From NCBI RefSeq assembly GCF_019279795.1, contig NC_056748.1, positions 613,259,200-613,323,199 on the forward strand: a stretch of DNA of 64,000 nt, read 5' to 3'. This document shows, in pieces, positions 44,925 to 56,515 of the stretch. Source of the DNA: Protopterus annectens. Taxonomy: Eukaryota > Chordata > Ceratodontiformes > Protopteridae. Under the pieces are notes generated by a model. The model was not told the origin of the DNA. It made no database searches and saw only the letters and a program-made list of their open reading frames with translations. The stretch's first letter is position 1. Every line of letters begins with the position of its first letter. Position numbers and translations under genes: made by a program.

Positions 44925-47640
44925 TTGTCTTACCTATGTAGAAGCTAGAACAATTTTACATAAAGCTAAATAGACTAAATTACTGGTAAGACAGCATATA
45001 ATGTAAAATCACATCTCCTCTTAGATTTAGGATGGACAAAGTAGCTAGCATTATTTATCAAAGGGCAGGCTTTGCAGCGCCTGCAGGAAAATGTCCCCCT
45101 CTGTAATGTTTGCTGTCTTATTTGACATGATTGCTGTTCCTGACACAGCATGTCTTTTAAATTCTTATTCTGTTTAAAGGTGAAACGGGGTTTATCACCA
45201 GTTATCTTAACCAATCTGTCATCTGTGGAAAGAATATTCCAAATACGTTTGATAATGTCATAAACACCCCCAATGTTTTTGCTATACTTTAATATCACAC
45301 ACATTGGGTTAATAGTGTTCACATTTCTATTCGTTCCACTGTTGTTAGAATACCATGGTTTTGCGGTGCCTGTTCTATTTTGTTGAGTAAAATTTATACC
45401 TGTATCTACCTTGTCTGCTTTATAACCTCTTGTCAATAAATTGCTTTTTAGTTTGTCCACCTCAACTTCAAAATTTTCATTCTGTGTGCAAAGGTCTTTC
45501 TAGGGTGCATGCTGTCATAAGCTATTAACGTGTTTTTCCAACAACTCTTTCTATAAAGGGTATTTTGTATCAGTCCCTTGATACCGTTAAAGATACGTAT
45601 AGCTAAAAATCAGTAGTTTCTGCTGAGCTGTTGACAGTAAACCTTAGAAAATCTGTAGTACTTTCTAGGTAAGTTATAAATGCATCTAACTCTACTGTAG
45701 TACCTTTCCAAAACAGAAAGATATCGTCCGTGAATCTAACATATAAAAGTAATTGTGTCCTCCAAGGATGGTCCATGTCAAAAATGTTGGTATCCTCCCA
45801 GTGTGCTAAAATTAAGTTAGCATATGAATTTGCAAAGGGTGTGCCCATGGCTACACCCTGTGTCTGTCAATAGAAGGTATCTTGATGCAAGAATACATTA
45901 TTCTCTAATATTATGTTAAGGAATTCATAGATCAGTTGATTCCTGTGACTTTGAAAGACATTACTTCTATTTAAATTGTTTCTGTAGCTCATAGACTATA
46001 GTCATTGGAAATTACTATGAATAAACTATTCACGTACAAAATTACAAGCAAACAGTCTTGGCATTTCAGGCCCTTTAATAGTTTATAGAGGTTAAAAAGG
46101 AACTGTCTGCTGTCTTAAAATTTTTGGAAACATTTGAATAACCTTCTTTAATTTCATTTCTATCCAAATGGACAGATGTTCAGTCAACCATTCCCTACCT
46201 GATACTATAGGTCTCATCGGGGGGAGGTCAAACTCTTTATGTATTTTTGGAAGAGCTTTGAATATTGGAATCATAGGATGCTCCACCCATACAGAATTAA
46301 AAATGTCAGGTTCAACAACATCACTTTCCTTCAGATGTAATAATCTTTTACTTTTCTATCAAGTTTTTAACAGTGTGTGTGAGACAGGTGTATAGGTAAG
46401 CATGTCTGCTAGTAGGGCCCTTACCCTCTTATCATAGTCTTTCCTATCCATGATTGACACCTCCACCTTTGTCAGCTGATTTTATAATGATCCGCTCATC
46501 ATGGATCAATTCATTTAAGGCATTATTTCGTGACTGTGTTAAGTTGAAAAATATGCTATTACCTTTCCTTTCTAGCTAGGTCCTTATGTCTTTCTCACAT
46601 AGCCTTAAAAACGTATTCACAGTGGAATTCATAGGGAGTATGAATGTACTAGGTAATTTCAACGTCTTATCAGCATGTATGACATTTTCATTTAGTTGAG
46701 AACTATTACTGAACATTTGCTTTAATAAAAGATTTCTACCAAAAAGCATTCAATCTAGCAAAAGCTTCGCAATCTGAACCCCCTACTGGGTATATACGAT
46801 AAGTCTTTAACGCGTATGTCTGTTTGTCTGATAAAGGTATGCTAGATAAATTAAAAATAATAGTCACCATGGTCAGTCATGTTGAAGTGCAACGCGGCTT
46901 CATCTCTCTGAACCAAGAACGGCTTCTCCTTTGTTCTTTCTTCCTGACTGGCACCAGGAGTGCTGGAAAAGATGGAGAAATATCCTGTGTTGGAACACTT
47001 GGTCTTAGGTCTGGCTTCTAGCTCGGAAGGAAGGGCAGAGCTGGTGGAAGCTACATATGACAGCTCTCCTATAGTCCCTTTGGTCAAACACATCTTCTCG
47101 TTTGGGAAACCTGCAACTGTAATCTGTATGGGATTAACTTCCACTCTATTGGGACTGTCTATGGTAACAGTATGAGCGATGGTTAAAACATTAGGATTGT
47201 TGCCATTAGCCACACCGAATTCTTTGTTAGAATAATGTAATGCTGCCTGATTAGGTTTATTGAAAGTCCATTCTTCCCATGACCAAGTGAAAATATGGCC
47301 TTGGGTAAAGTCTTGACGGTCTCTGACCAATTTATTAGTTTTAATTTATTTTTACTTAAGTTCATAGTTGTAGTACAAATAACCATCAATTCTTCGGACA
47401 AAATAAATCTCATCAAGAAAAACTGCCAACTTAGTTTGTAGCTCTTGTACTTCTTCATGTAATTTATTTTCTTGTGGAGTGAAGAACTCCATCAGTAGCT
47501 GTATACAAGAAAGACTAGTCTCCGTATTGAGATGCTGCCAGCAAGCTAAAAGTTCAGGAAAAACTTCTTCTTGTGCCAGCATGCATAGTATTCTAAGACC
47601 TCTTGGTATAATTTTTTTGCTGGATACATGCCTCAAAGTG
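44830..47640 (-). pseudogene. PLE reverse transcriptase with GIY-YIG endonuclease
   Basis: Minus strand, 5' to 3': N-terminal IPRGLRILC-type segment (47640-47350); a linker (47330-46850); the RT entry motif PKIHK and PPMRPIVSG (about 46260-46200); GTPFANSYANLILAHWED; the catalytic YVRFTDDIFLFW block (about 45760; FTDD in place of the usual YIDD-like); LLTRGYK (about 45440); a Cys-rich linker FSCRRCKACP (about 45100); and an endonuclease remnant with FYIGKT (about 44930) and RILEHQSS. Stops and shifts occur throughout. Confidence 0.84.
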
Positions 47641-47920
47641 GAATCTCTGCCATTGTAACTGTTTTAGTTTGTGCAATGATTAATCAAAATGTGATAACTC
47701 ATTAAATTCATATTCATTATGACTTCACCAAAATCTTTTCACTTTGAACAAAAGAGGACATATTCACCTTCAACAACAGATTATGAACTTGAAATCAAGC
47801 ATTTCCTTATTTTCTCTGTCATATTCACAGTATCTTGTCATTGTGGGGAGTAGTCCAATTTTATATCTTACCCTGGTTTCTCATCCATGTCTAGAAGATA
47901 TGTAGCAGCAGCAGGACAAT

Positions 47921-48415
47921 TCAGAAATAAAACTGTTATCTCCCACTAAAGGTATCTGCTCCAAGCAATGGTAAACCAACAGAAAATAGTGGTGAGACCA
48001 CCAAGCCAAGTATAATAAAATAAAGCTGTTTAATAAAAGTATATGAGTGGTTTCGGGATAAACCCTTTTTCAGATGAACATCACATTAAAATACACAGGC
48101 ATTTAATCAAGTTAACATCTTAAAACAACCAATGAACATCAATAATTTACCCTCCGTTTTTTGAGAGCTGGCTTTAATGGTACATAATCATTTAAGCCTG
48201 GGGGTTATCAGCTGTAAATTCTAAAATCCACTGCATTTCATTATACTTAGTTTGATTTAAAACACCCCCCCCCCCAATATGGCTCTTGTGAATTTTTTGC
48301 ACCACCATGAAAGATGTGCACCCTGTATTATGTAATATGCTGATATAAAGCATTATGTGCTTCCTTCAATCATACAGAGGACTGGTGTTCAAGTATCCTG
48401 TCTTTCAGTCTACAA
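47921..48415 (-). repeat. PLE 5' pseudo-LTR
   Basis: Direct repeat of 44449-44924. Its minus-strand hairpin has GGG/CCC arms and a GAAA box (48051-48054), but the expected CTGAAGA is CTGAAAA (48067-48073), so the ribozyme-like core is damaged in this copy. Confidence 0.85.
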
Positions 48416-49560
48416 TGTGGGCTGGATTTATGAAAGCTTGCACGGAGTGCAAGAAGAGTGTAGGAGCACATGGAGACAACATGTCTGCCGTGCGATCCAG
48501 GTACAGCCAGCAGGGGCGTGAACGAGAGCTGCTAAAGCTACTCTTGCACGGACAGCATCATGGTATGCAAATAACCTCATTTGCTGCTGAAAGCTATGCA
48601 AATGAGGTAAATTTGCAATCCAGGAAACACTAATCTGTCCGTGGAAGATTAGTGTTATCTGTAGAAATGTACTCCGTTGGTAACAGAGTACCATTCTGCA
48701 AATGGCTAAATGGAGTTCTGACAGCTTCAAATAAAGGATGCATGCAGTTGGGGAAGCATGCCAATGGCCAAATATAAGGCCATTGGCATTTATAAATGTT
48801 TAAAATCTAACTTTTCTTTTTCCCCGATCTCTGATGTTTAAGTGTAGCGCAGCACCGTACAAATGTGCGTCACTTTAAAAAACAAGAAAATAATTTAAAA
48901 ATAGCCAAAATAGCCATTTTCACTAAAAAGCTTATCCTGCCATGCAGGTGAATGGCAGGCTGAAGACAACATGGCCACTGAGTAGTGGTTGCTACAGGGG
49001 GAAGCTCAGTGTGAGAGATGTAACCATGCAGTAGTAGGCAATCCTATGCAAATGAGGATAAGGATAGTGAATCCCAAATTTTCCCAGCATTTGAGGTATG
49101 TCCCAAGAGTGTAAGTGTAGGAGTAGGTGAGTAGTAGAGTAGAATATAGGTAACATCATGAGGGGGTGTGTCAGAAAGGCTGTAAACTTATTGGAGCACA
49201 GTGTCTTGTGTTTGCCCTGAGTTGCTCAGGATTGCAAGAGGCATGTCTACAGTTGTCCTTTTTGAAAATCAGAAACCAAAGGCATACGCCATAAATATAT
49301 CTGAAATTTCTTGCAAACGTGCACACAGTGTGTGTGCTCATGTGCGCTTGTTTGCGCGGCGCTGCCCTGTGCGGAAACGGAAAAGGAAGGAAAAGAAGTA
49401 GTAGGAAGTTAACCAAGAACTACTAGCAGAGCTGCCAGGTGAAATATATCAGAATCAGCCAATTACACAGGTAACAGACTAGCCCAGCACTTTAAACTCT
49501 GCAAACAGCATTCTTTCCTGTTTTTCCCAAAGAACTCCAACACTGCAGTATACAAAAAGG
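48416..49560. other. Non-coding leader of a Harbinger-type transposon (tentative)
   Basis: Begins GGGCTGGATTTATGAAAG at about 48419, which resembles a Harbinger-type terminus, directly after the PLE. An inverted pair GCAAATAACCTCATTTGC / GCAAATGAGGTAAATTTGC lies at about 48555-48620. No matching right terminus was found, so the extent of the transposon is unknown. No gene. Confidence 0.4.
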
Positions 49561-49590
49561 AAAAGCTTAAAAACTTTAAAGTCAGACAAA

Positions 49591-50640
49591 ATGTTAGGGG
49601 CTGCTCTTGCTATCATAAACCAACGTGTGCAAGGTGCTGAGGGTGGTGATGTGAATGCTACTGAGCAACCCACAGTGAGGAGACAGAGAAGAGTGTACAG
49701 ACCCAGGGTAACCTACCAGGCGCTACATGAGCTGGAGATAATGGAGCGCTATAGGTTGGACAGAGACCTCCTATGGCAAATTGTTGAGCTGTGCCGGCCA
49801 TGCCTCACACACAGAACCAACAGAGGGGAACCCATCCCAGTGGATACCAAAGTATGTGTTGGCCTAAGAATGCTAGCTACAGGTACCTTCCAGAGACCAA
49901 CTGGTGATGTGATGGGGATTTCCCAGGCATCAGCATCCAGGGTACTGCACCAGTTCCTGGACTCCATGTCAGCACATGTTGGTGAGCAAGCATATTTCCC
50001 CAATTCCCGTGAGGCATTGGCCAGCAATATGCGTCTCTTCCATCAAATAGCAGAATACCCTGAGGTAGTGGGTGCAATAGACTGCACGCACATACACATC
50101 AAAGCACCACCCGGTGAGGGGGTAGGGTCTACATCAACCGCAAAGGCTTTCCCTCCATCAACTGCCAGGTCATGTGCGATGCCCAGGGCATAATAATGAA
50201 TGTGTGGGCTGGCTGCCCTGGAAATTATCATGATTCCCACATCTGGCATCTGACGCAGCTGTACCAGAGATTTGCCAATGGGGACATCCCTGATGGTCAC
50301 CTAGTGGGGGATGCTGGATATGCACTGGAGCCGTGGCTGATGACACCCATCAGAAATGCACACACACCCGAACAAGAACTCCATAATGAGGTAGACTCAC
50401 AAACAAGAAACATAATTGAGCATGTGTTTGGGATGCTCAAGTCATGGTTCTAGTGCCTGGACACATCTGGTGGAGCCTTGTAGTACTCACCAATTACATG
50501 TACCCAAAATGTCATGGTATGTGCCATGCTACACAATATGATCCTGCGGAAACAGCTGCAGCAGGAACAACATGGGGCAGGGCCAAACAGCCCCCCCACC
50601 ATTGCCAAGGCCTGCACAGGCACAGAGTGACTCAGAGGAG
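49591..50640 (+). pseudogene. PIF/Harbinger transposase (HARBI1-like)
   Basis: A DDE nuclease that would excise and insert Harbinger DNA transposons. Visible in order: N-terminal RVTYQALHELEIMERYRL and LRMLATGTFQ; helix-turn-helix-like ISQASASRVLHQF; first catalytic Asp in GAIDCTHIHIKAP (about 50070-50110); after a frameshift near 50130-50170, second Asp in GDAGYALEPW (about 50310) and Glu in NIIEHVFGML (about 50410). TAG at 50451-50453 and a second in-frame TAG near 50484 cut the C-terminal MVCAMLHNMIL. The catalytic triad is present but the frame is dead. Confidence 0.9.
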
Positions 50641-50729
50641 GAACAACCTGAGCCTGCCCCAGTAGGCAGAAGGAGGCATGCCCAGCATGCCCTGGCCTTG
50701 GCAAAGAGGCAACACATAGCACATACACT

Positions 50730-52189
50730 GACTCAGTAGGAACCCTGGAAATTACACCTCTCTCTGACTCTTACATACAGTAAAAGGGATGCCTAACTTG
50801 ACACTATGTGTTTTCAAACATGTATAGGGAGTGTAATACGTGCATATGACATGGACAGCCGTGCAGCACCACCTGAGGTATGAGTCCCTATTTTAAGCAA
50901 TATAAAGCACTGCTAAGCAAAATTTACCAGTATTGAGCATATGTAATTACAATTGGGTGTAGCTGTGCACCACGCTAACCAGAGCAACGTCAGGTAAACA
51001 GCCTCACACCTGCTTTACTGTTCCTTAACCAGTCAGGTCTTCCCAGAAGGAAAATAAAAAGCAGTGACAGGGCTCGAACTATGGATACTGTGCACTATAG
51101 TCACAGTACTGAACCACTAAGCCATGACAGAATTTCACTGGCACAGACACAACTTAAGTCACTCACACATACCAGTTGGGGGGGGGTCACATACCTAACA
51201 GTCACAGCCAGCAGGACAGTTGTAGACAAACACAAACAAATGCTGTATCTTTCCCTCTGAAGAGGCATATGAGTAACCTCCCCCTAGGCCTATGCAGACA
51301 GATAACAGCAGGCCAGGCAGTGTGATGTGGGTTGGGTAGGCTATGAAGTCACAAACTAATATGCGTGTAATTGGAAGCTAAGGTCTGTAGTACAGTGGTA
51401 TGCCTCAAGCCAGTACGATAGGCAACAGTACAGACTGAAATGGAGTACCTGACATTAGCAGTGTAGGCCTAGCAAATGTGCAAGTGTCAGGTGTACCCCT
51501 CATCCTATGTACACCCACAGTAACAATCAGGTGTGGCCCCCCCGGGTAGAAAAGTACAAATAATAGCTGTCCCCCCTGTATGTAGAAATGTTGATAAGTC
51601 TATGCAAATTGACTCATGGAAGCCCTGCAGGAACAGCATGCTTCCTGTCGATGTACAACACTAAGGTGAGCTCTGAAGTAAAAACCAACTTGATTTTTCA
51701 CACACAAAGTATATATGCCCATAGTGGGCATGCTCACACAAACAAATTTAGCAAATTTCAGTCAGCAACATACTGAAAGGTCATACTGGGCATGCTCACA
51801 CACTTAGGCCATGTCTGAGTACAGCAGTGGGTCACACATATCTGGCAGTTGCAGTTCTTACTCCAGACACTTGTCACTATTCACCAATCCTGCCTTGCAC
51901 ACACAGTGATAGGAAAACAGATCCCTATAATATATTGGACCCCTGTCATAATCAGACTATGTACTACAAGTACTTAAGTTGTTCAATGAAAGTGAAAATG
52001 CAAAGATCATCAATAAATCTGCGATCAGTATCATCAAGAAACAATGAGCACTCCTAACATTATCCAAGCCATGTTCTGGCAAAAATATTGCCAAAGAGTC
52101 TATAGAGAACCATGAAGCTTTCTTTTGCTGTGTCATAAATATCAATGTAAACTCATATATGTTCTGAGTCAGTGCAATGTGTAAATGAA
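50730..52189. other. Non-coding stretch with one tRNA-like SINE
   Basis: No protein family recognised. Two near-direct copies of GGGCATGCTCACACA lie at about 51727 and 51788. The SINE head is annotated separately. Confidence 0.55.
50950..51130 (-). repeat. tRNA-derived SINE (tRNA-like head)
   Basis: On the minus strand near 51128-51070 it reads CATGGCTTAGTGGTTCAG (A-box TGGCTTAGTGG), then CTGTG...CACAG as an anticodon-arm-like hairpin, then AGTTCGAGCCC (B box), followed by non-tRNA sequence. Box spacing suits an internal pol III promoter. The 9-base loop and weak acceptor pairing argue against a functional tRNA. The 3' boundary is approximate. Confidence 0.65.
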
Positions 52190-53589
52190 TACATGTACAT
52201 GACTGGCATTGCCAACATCTTGTCAGACAGGTTCATGCATATTTACCCCCCTCTCACTGACAAAAGGGCCCATTATCATACCCGGAGATTGTGAAAACCC
52301 AGAAATCACATATACAATGGTTAAACAGCACTATCCAAACCTAAAACACGGTGTCTATGGGATGACGTGGTTTCCCTGGCTGTGTCATATGTGAACTCCA
52401 AAATAAACACCCTGCACCTGAACAGTCTGTTGAGTCTCACCCTCTGTACAGGATATGAAACTGTTGAATGGGTTGCAGCAATGTTTGGCACACTCCATAA
52501 GTGTCGGTGCACAACAGACCATGGGAACTATAGTGTTATAAGATTAATAAGCCTGATCTGAAAGGCCATGGAGTCCATCATTATGGAACTCATAAACAAA
52601 GCTATTGGGAGCCTACAAACACCCAACCCTACCCATTGTGGTTTGGTCAGGGGCAGATCATGGTTCCTAAACCTGATGGTTTTCAAGGTAGTCACCCAGG
52701 ACCTACATCAATGAAATGAGCTCCACACAGCCTACATAGACCTTGAAAAGCCCTTTTCCAACATCCCACATACATGTCGTATCCACAAAATCAACAACTT
52801 GTGCATAAACCTGTATGTCATCTGATGGATTGCCAGCTGGGGCACAGATAAATCTCACAAGGTAAGAATTGTGGTCTCCTATTCAAGCTGGTAACAACTG
52901 CTGTCCCCCATGGCTCAGTCCTGGGACCCCTTCTGTCTGGTGTATACTTTTCAGAAATAGTCAAACACATGAGGGCTATGTTTAGTAAAGTTTGTGGATG
53001 ACCGCAAAAAGGTTGTTGTAATTGATGTTTAGGACAACAGAGACATCCTTAAAAAGGGTCTCAGTCAGACAGATGTGGTGTCAAAATTATGGTCTTCAGC
53101 TTCAGTCATACAAATACCACATAGGTGCCAACACCCTAAATATGGAGGTAATAATAAGGGATCTATGGACACGTGGATAGTCATCTCTACTTCCAGAAAC
53201 ACATTCACAAAGTGGTTAGAAAATCATGCTATGTGTTCCCACAAATTGCCAAGGTCTTTGCATGTAGGTCACAGGAGGTTTCCTCTACTCATCAGTCATC
53301 AGACCCATCAGAGAGTATCATGGCACACTTGCAATGAATCTGACTAGGCACCTTCAGCAGCTGGAAAGACCACTGAAGTACTTCAACAAGAGGATTACTG
53401 GCCTCAAACAGTTGCCCCATGCAACAAGACTGAATTTAACTCAATCTGTACTCTGTTGCATACTGTCTACTCAGGCGATCTCTGTCTATCAGATAGGTCC
53501 ATGTCCAATGCAGAACTGATATACGTGCGCTATCTGAAGTAAACCCAAGGTCACTGTGCCATATGATCTAGGGATATCATCATCACAAC

Positions 53590-54070
53590 AATAAATAGAA
53601 CATGATAATGTAGAAAACAACAAATACCGAGAGCAATACAATGAAGAGCATACAGTATCCAGTAGTAATGGTTAATCGTCCACCAACGATGTACGACACA
53701 TCCAAGGAACAGTCACCAGACTTTCGTATGATAAAAATTTAATAAAGGTGCATATGCAGGACAATGGTTAGCGCTTTCACAAAAATGCTTCATCAGACTG
53801 GTCTGATGAAGCATTTTTGTGAAAGCGCTAACCATTGTCCTGCATATGCACCTTTATTAAATTTTTATCATACGAAAGTCTGGTGACTGTTCCTTGGATG
53901 TGTCGTACATCGTTGGTGGACGATTAACCATTACTACTGGATACTGTATGCTCTTCATTGTATTGCTCTCGGTATTTGTTGTTTTTTACATTATCGTGTT
54001 TTGCTTCTTACCGAGAGCATTAACCCCGTGTGAATCTGGTGATTTTGTTACTGTTAATAAATAGAACATG
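53590..54070. mobile_element. PLE-derived palindromic insertion with 15-bp target duplication
   Basis: AATAAATAGAACATG occurs at 53590-53604 and again at 54056-54070, flanking a 451-bp insert. The insert has two 194-bp arms (53605-53798 and 53801-53994) that are near-perfect inverted copies around a TG centre, plus a 61-bp single-copy tail (53995-54055). The arms carry CTGATGAAG...GAAAGCGC and CCTTTATTAAA, paralleling the PLE pseudo-LTR signature at 44.5 and 48.0 kb. The parsimonious reading is a head-to-head pair of PLE pseudo-LTR fragments inserted into CR1-3. Confidence 0.82.
53799..53834 (+). ncRNA. Candidate minimal hammerhead ribozyme (type I-like)
   Basis: Order TGGT (53799-53802), CTGATGA (53803-53809), a short hairpin (53810-53820), GAAA (53821-53824), GCGC, T-A (53829-53830), ACCA (53831-53834). 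TGGT pairs with ACCA as stem I. CTGATGA and GAAA match the hammerhead core. AGCGCT is self-complementary, suiting a dimeric stem III. Stem II is weak: one extra A next to the core, then G-U and C-G. The predicted cut is after A53830. Hammerheads in PLE pseudo-LTRs are known; activity of this one is unproven. Confidence 0.45.
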
Positions 54071-54299
54071 TTGGAGGGATATATTACTAACTCAGACTTC
54101 CCTTGCTTTGGAACAGGCTCTCAACCTACATTAAGCTGAGTCCCTAGCTGACACTCTTCCAGAGGAGCCTTGATGAGTGTATGTGAAACTGAACTGTCAC
54201 ACCATGGATCACTTCATCAGCTCTACTACACAGAGGCCTCGGAAAATAACCCCATGTGTGGTGATAGCCTATTGCCTACCTATGTACCTATATACATAT

Positions 54300-54363
54300 A
54301 TGGTCACCCTCTTACACACATCTCTGCCTATCCATCTTTGGCTTATTATACTGTGCTCCCCCT

Positions 54364-54460
<97 letters not shown>

Positions 54461-54520
54461 GGGGCACAGTATAATAAAACAAAGATGGATGGGCAGAGAT
54501 GTGTGTAAGAGGGTAACCAT
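54300..54520. repeat. Palindrome with (CA)n(TA)n(TG)n core
   Basis: Left arm ATGGTCACCCTCTTACACAC through TTATTATACTGTGCTCCCC; right arm GGGGCACAGTATAATAA through GTGTAAGAGGGTAACCAT. The core is CA, then about 60 bases of TA, then TG repeats. The arms are about 75 bp and nearly perfect. ORFs crossing the core on both strands are artefacts of the symmetry. Confidence 0.93.
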
Positions 54521-54759
54521 GACAGGGAGCCATCCAGGACTGCCCCACCCAGCACACATCCTAATGGCACAAAAGACATGAGGTGCACATCTCACCCACT
54601 GTACATAACAGCCACCAGTATCTGTAAGCATTACAGTGCATGTGGTCCATGTGTCTGCTGTACAACATGACTGTACAATGAAGTACACATTTACTATCTG
54701 TAGACATGTACCTGTCATATAGGTTCATAGGTATGTAGTAGACTATCTTCACAAAGGCA
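54521..54759. other. Short spacer, nothing recognised
   Basis: Sequence between the palindrome and the 3' end of CR1-4. Several CATGT/ACATG words but no coherent repeat or gene. Confidence 0.5.
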
Positions 54760-56515
54760 TATATTAGCCTAGGCAAGTTGTGCAGCTTTCACCACCCCAT
54801 TGGGGAGTCTCCCAAGCCCTAGTTCTAATAGTTAGTACCCTAAGCCCCTATCTAGTGGGGCTGCTGATGTGATGCCTGGCGTGAATTGTCTGTTTTCCAT
54901 CCACTCATTAAGGTTTCTATTGAAGAATGTCAGCAAGGGGCTCTGTCTGATGTACATTGGGACTCTGTTCCACAGTAAGGCAAGTGTCCGAGATGATACT
55001 TTATCACACCAGCATGTTGTATTAATTGTTGTGATGAGGTTCATATCCCTGGAGTGTGTAGTGTGACTCAATTTTGTTATCCGTAGATGGAGCATGTTCA
55101 ACAGTTGTGTTGGACATGGCTCTGTATGTTAGGCAGTGTGCGCCTCTGAGTAGGTGGTACTAAACGGAAAACAGATTTAGTTTTACCAGTTGTGTTGCAT
55201 AACACAACTGTTTGAGGTCAGTAATCCTCTTGGTGAGGTACCTCTGTGGTCTCTACAGCTGCTGGATATGCTTAGTTGAGTACATCCAAAATGGTGCATT
55301 GTACTCAATGATGGGTCTGTTGACTTAAGAGTAGAGGACCACCACTACCTCTTTTGATCCTGATGCAAACCCTTTGTTGATTAGGTGGGTCACATAGGAT
55401 TTCCCAATCACTTTGCAACATGGTTGTCAAAGGAAAGATGACTATCTACTTGTGTCCCCAGATCCCTTATTACCTTGTCAGTCTGAAGGGGGTAACACCT
55501 ATGTGATAGTTTGTGGGTACTTTGTTTTCACCAAAGGGGATTACTATGCATTCTTCCACATTGAGCTTGAGGCCATGATTCTGACACCACACACCTGTCT
55601 CAGAGTTCCTTCTGGAGAATATTTGTGTCATCCGGATAATCTGTTATGGCAAACACTTTACAGTTCCCAGCAAACTTAGTCAACCACAACCCTCCTGTGT
55701 TGGCATGTACGTTTGAGAAGTCTATACCAAACAGGAGGGACCCAAGGACTGAACCCTGGTGGACACCAGTTGTTACCAGTGTAGAGTCTGACATGTAGCC
55801 AGCAACTCTTAATTTGTGGGATCTATCTGTAAGCCAGTTTGCAATCCATCTTGTGATGTATGGATTCATGCCCAGGTTGGTGAGTTCATCTATGATACCT
55901 GACTGGGGAATGGTGTCAAAGGCCTTAGTGAGGTATAGGTAGGCTGTGTGGAGCTCATTTTAATCATCTGTAGCCTGGGTAACTGTCTCAAAGAAATCCG
56001 CCCAGTTCAGGAGACATGATCTGCATTTGACGAAGTCAAACTGGGTGTGCTCAACTATGTGAAGGATCCCAATGTCTTTATTGTTGACTTCAATTATGAT
56101 TGGCTCCATTGCCTTGCAGATCAGACTCATCAGGTTCATAGAGCATGAATGCCAAGGGTCTTTTGTGGCCCCACCCCTGTGGAGTGGGAAGAACGTTGCT
56201 GTGCAACATTCTATGGGTACATATCCTGTAGAGAGCATGTAGAGAGAGGTGTAAGTATCCTTGATGAATATGGATACATCCCCACCCTATGTGCTATGAT
56301 CCAGGTTCTGATGCTGGAAGGTATGGGATGAGTAGTATCCTGGTAGTGCTGGTGTGCTCTCTGAAGCCTTGAACTAGGTTTCTGTTACTGCACAGATGTC
56401 AGTATTCTCCATACTGAGAAGTGCCTTGAGTGTGTGCATCTGGAGGCTGAGACTTCTGGCAATGAGTAGCATTTAGCTCACTTTGTGGTTATTTGTGTTG
56501 GTTGCGGGGTTTGGT

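Larger units (their letters stand above)
44449..48415 (-). mobile_element. Penelope-like element (PLE) with direct pseudo-LTRs
   Basis: Two direct repeats of about 480-490 bp (44449-44924 and 47921-48415) bound a minus-strand frame with PLE-type reverse transcriptase and a GIY-YIG endonuclease. Repeat identity is clear from TCAGAAATAAAAC at one edge to CCTGTCTTTCAGT at the other. The coding frame is decayed. A PLE reverse-transcribes at target ends or nicks made by its endonuclease and is distinct from LINEs and LTR elements. Confidence 0.88.
52190..54290 (+). pseudogene. CR1-3: 5'-truncated CR1 LINE, RT remnant
   Basis: Starts within the RT N-terminal linker (GCCAACATCTTGTCAGACAG), continues through a decayed PHKR-type region and RT core (GRSWFLNL near 52650, TAYIDLEKPF near 52735, SVLGPLLSGVYF near 52920), then the thumb LKQLPHATRL (about 53405). 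It is interrupted by the PLE palindrome at 53605-54055 and resumes with ATGTTGGAGGGAT to the 3' signature GATAGCCTATTGCCTACC near 54285. Many stops. Confidence 0.78.

Noticed and set aside
51070-51130. Functional tRNA gene
   Set aside because: The anticodon-like loop is 9 bases and the acceptor ends do not pair convincingly; a SINE head fits better.
53764-53800. Second hammerhead on the minus strand of the left palindrome arm
   Set aside because: The core boxes are present but the bases preceding CTGATGA on that strand (CAGT) do not pair with ACCA, so stem I cannot form.
56249-56515. Inverted endonuclease fragment read as the twin-primed 5' end of CR1-5
   Set aside because: An ORF1 fragment in the same minus orientation resumes at 61534, right after CR1-5. 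One minus-strand CR1-4 interrupted by CR1-5 explains both pieces more simply.
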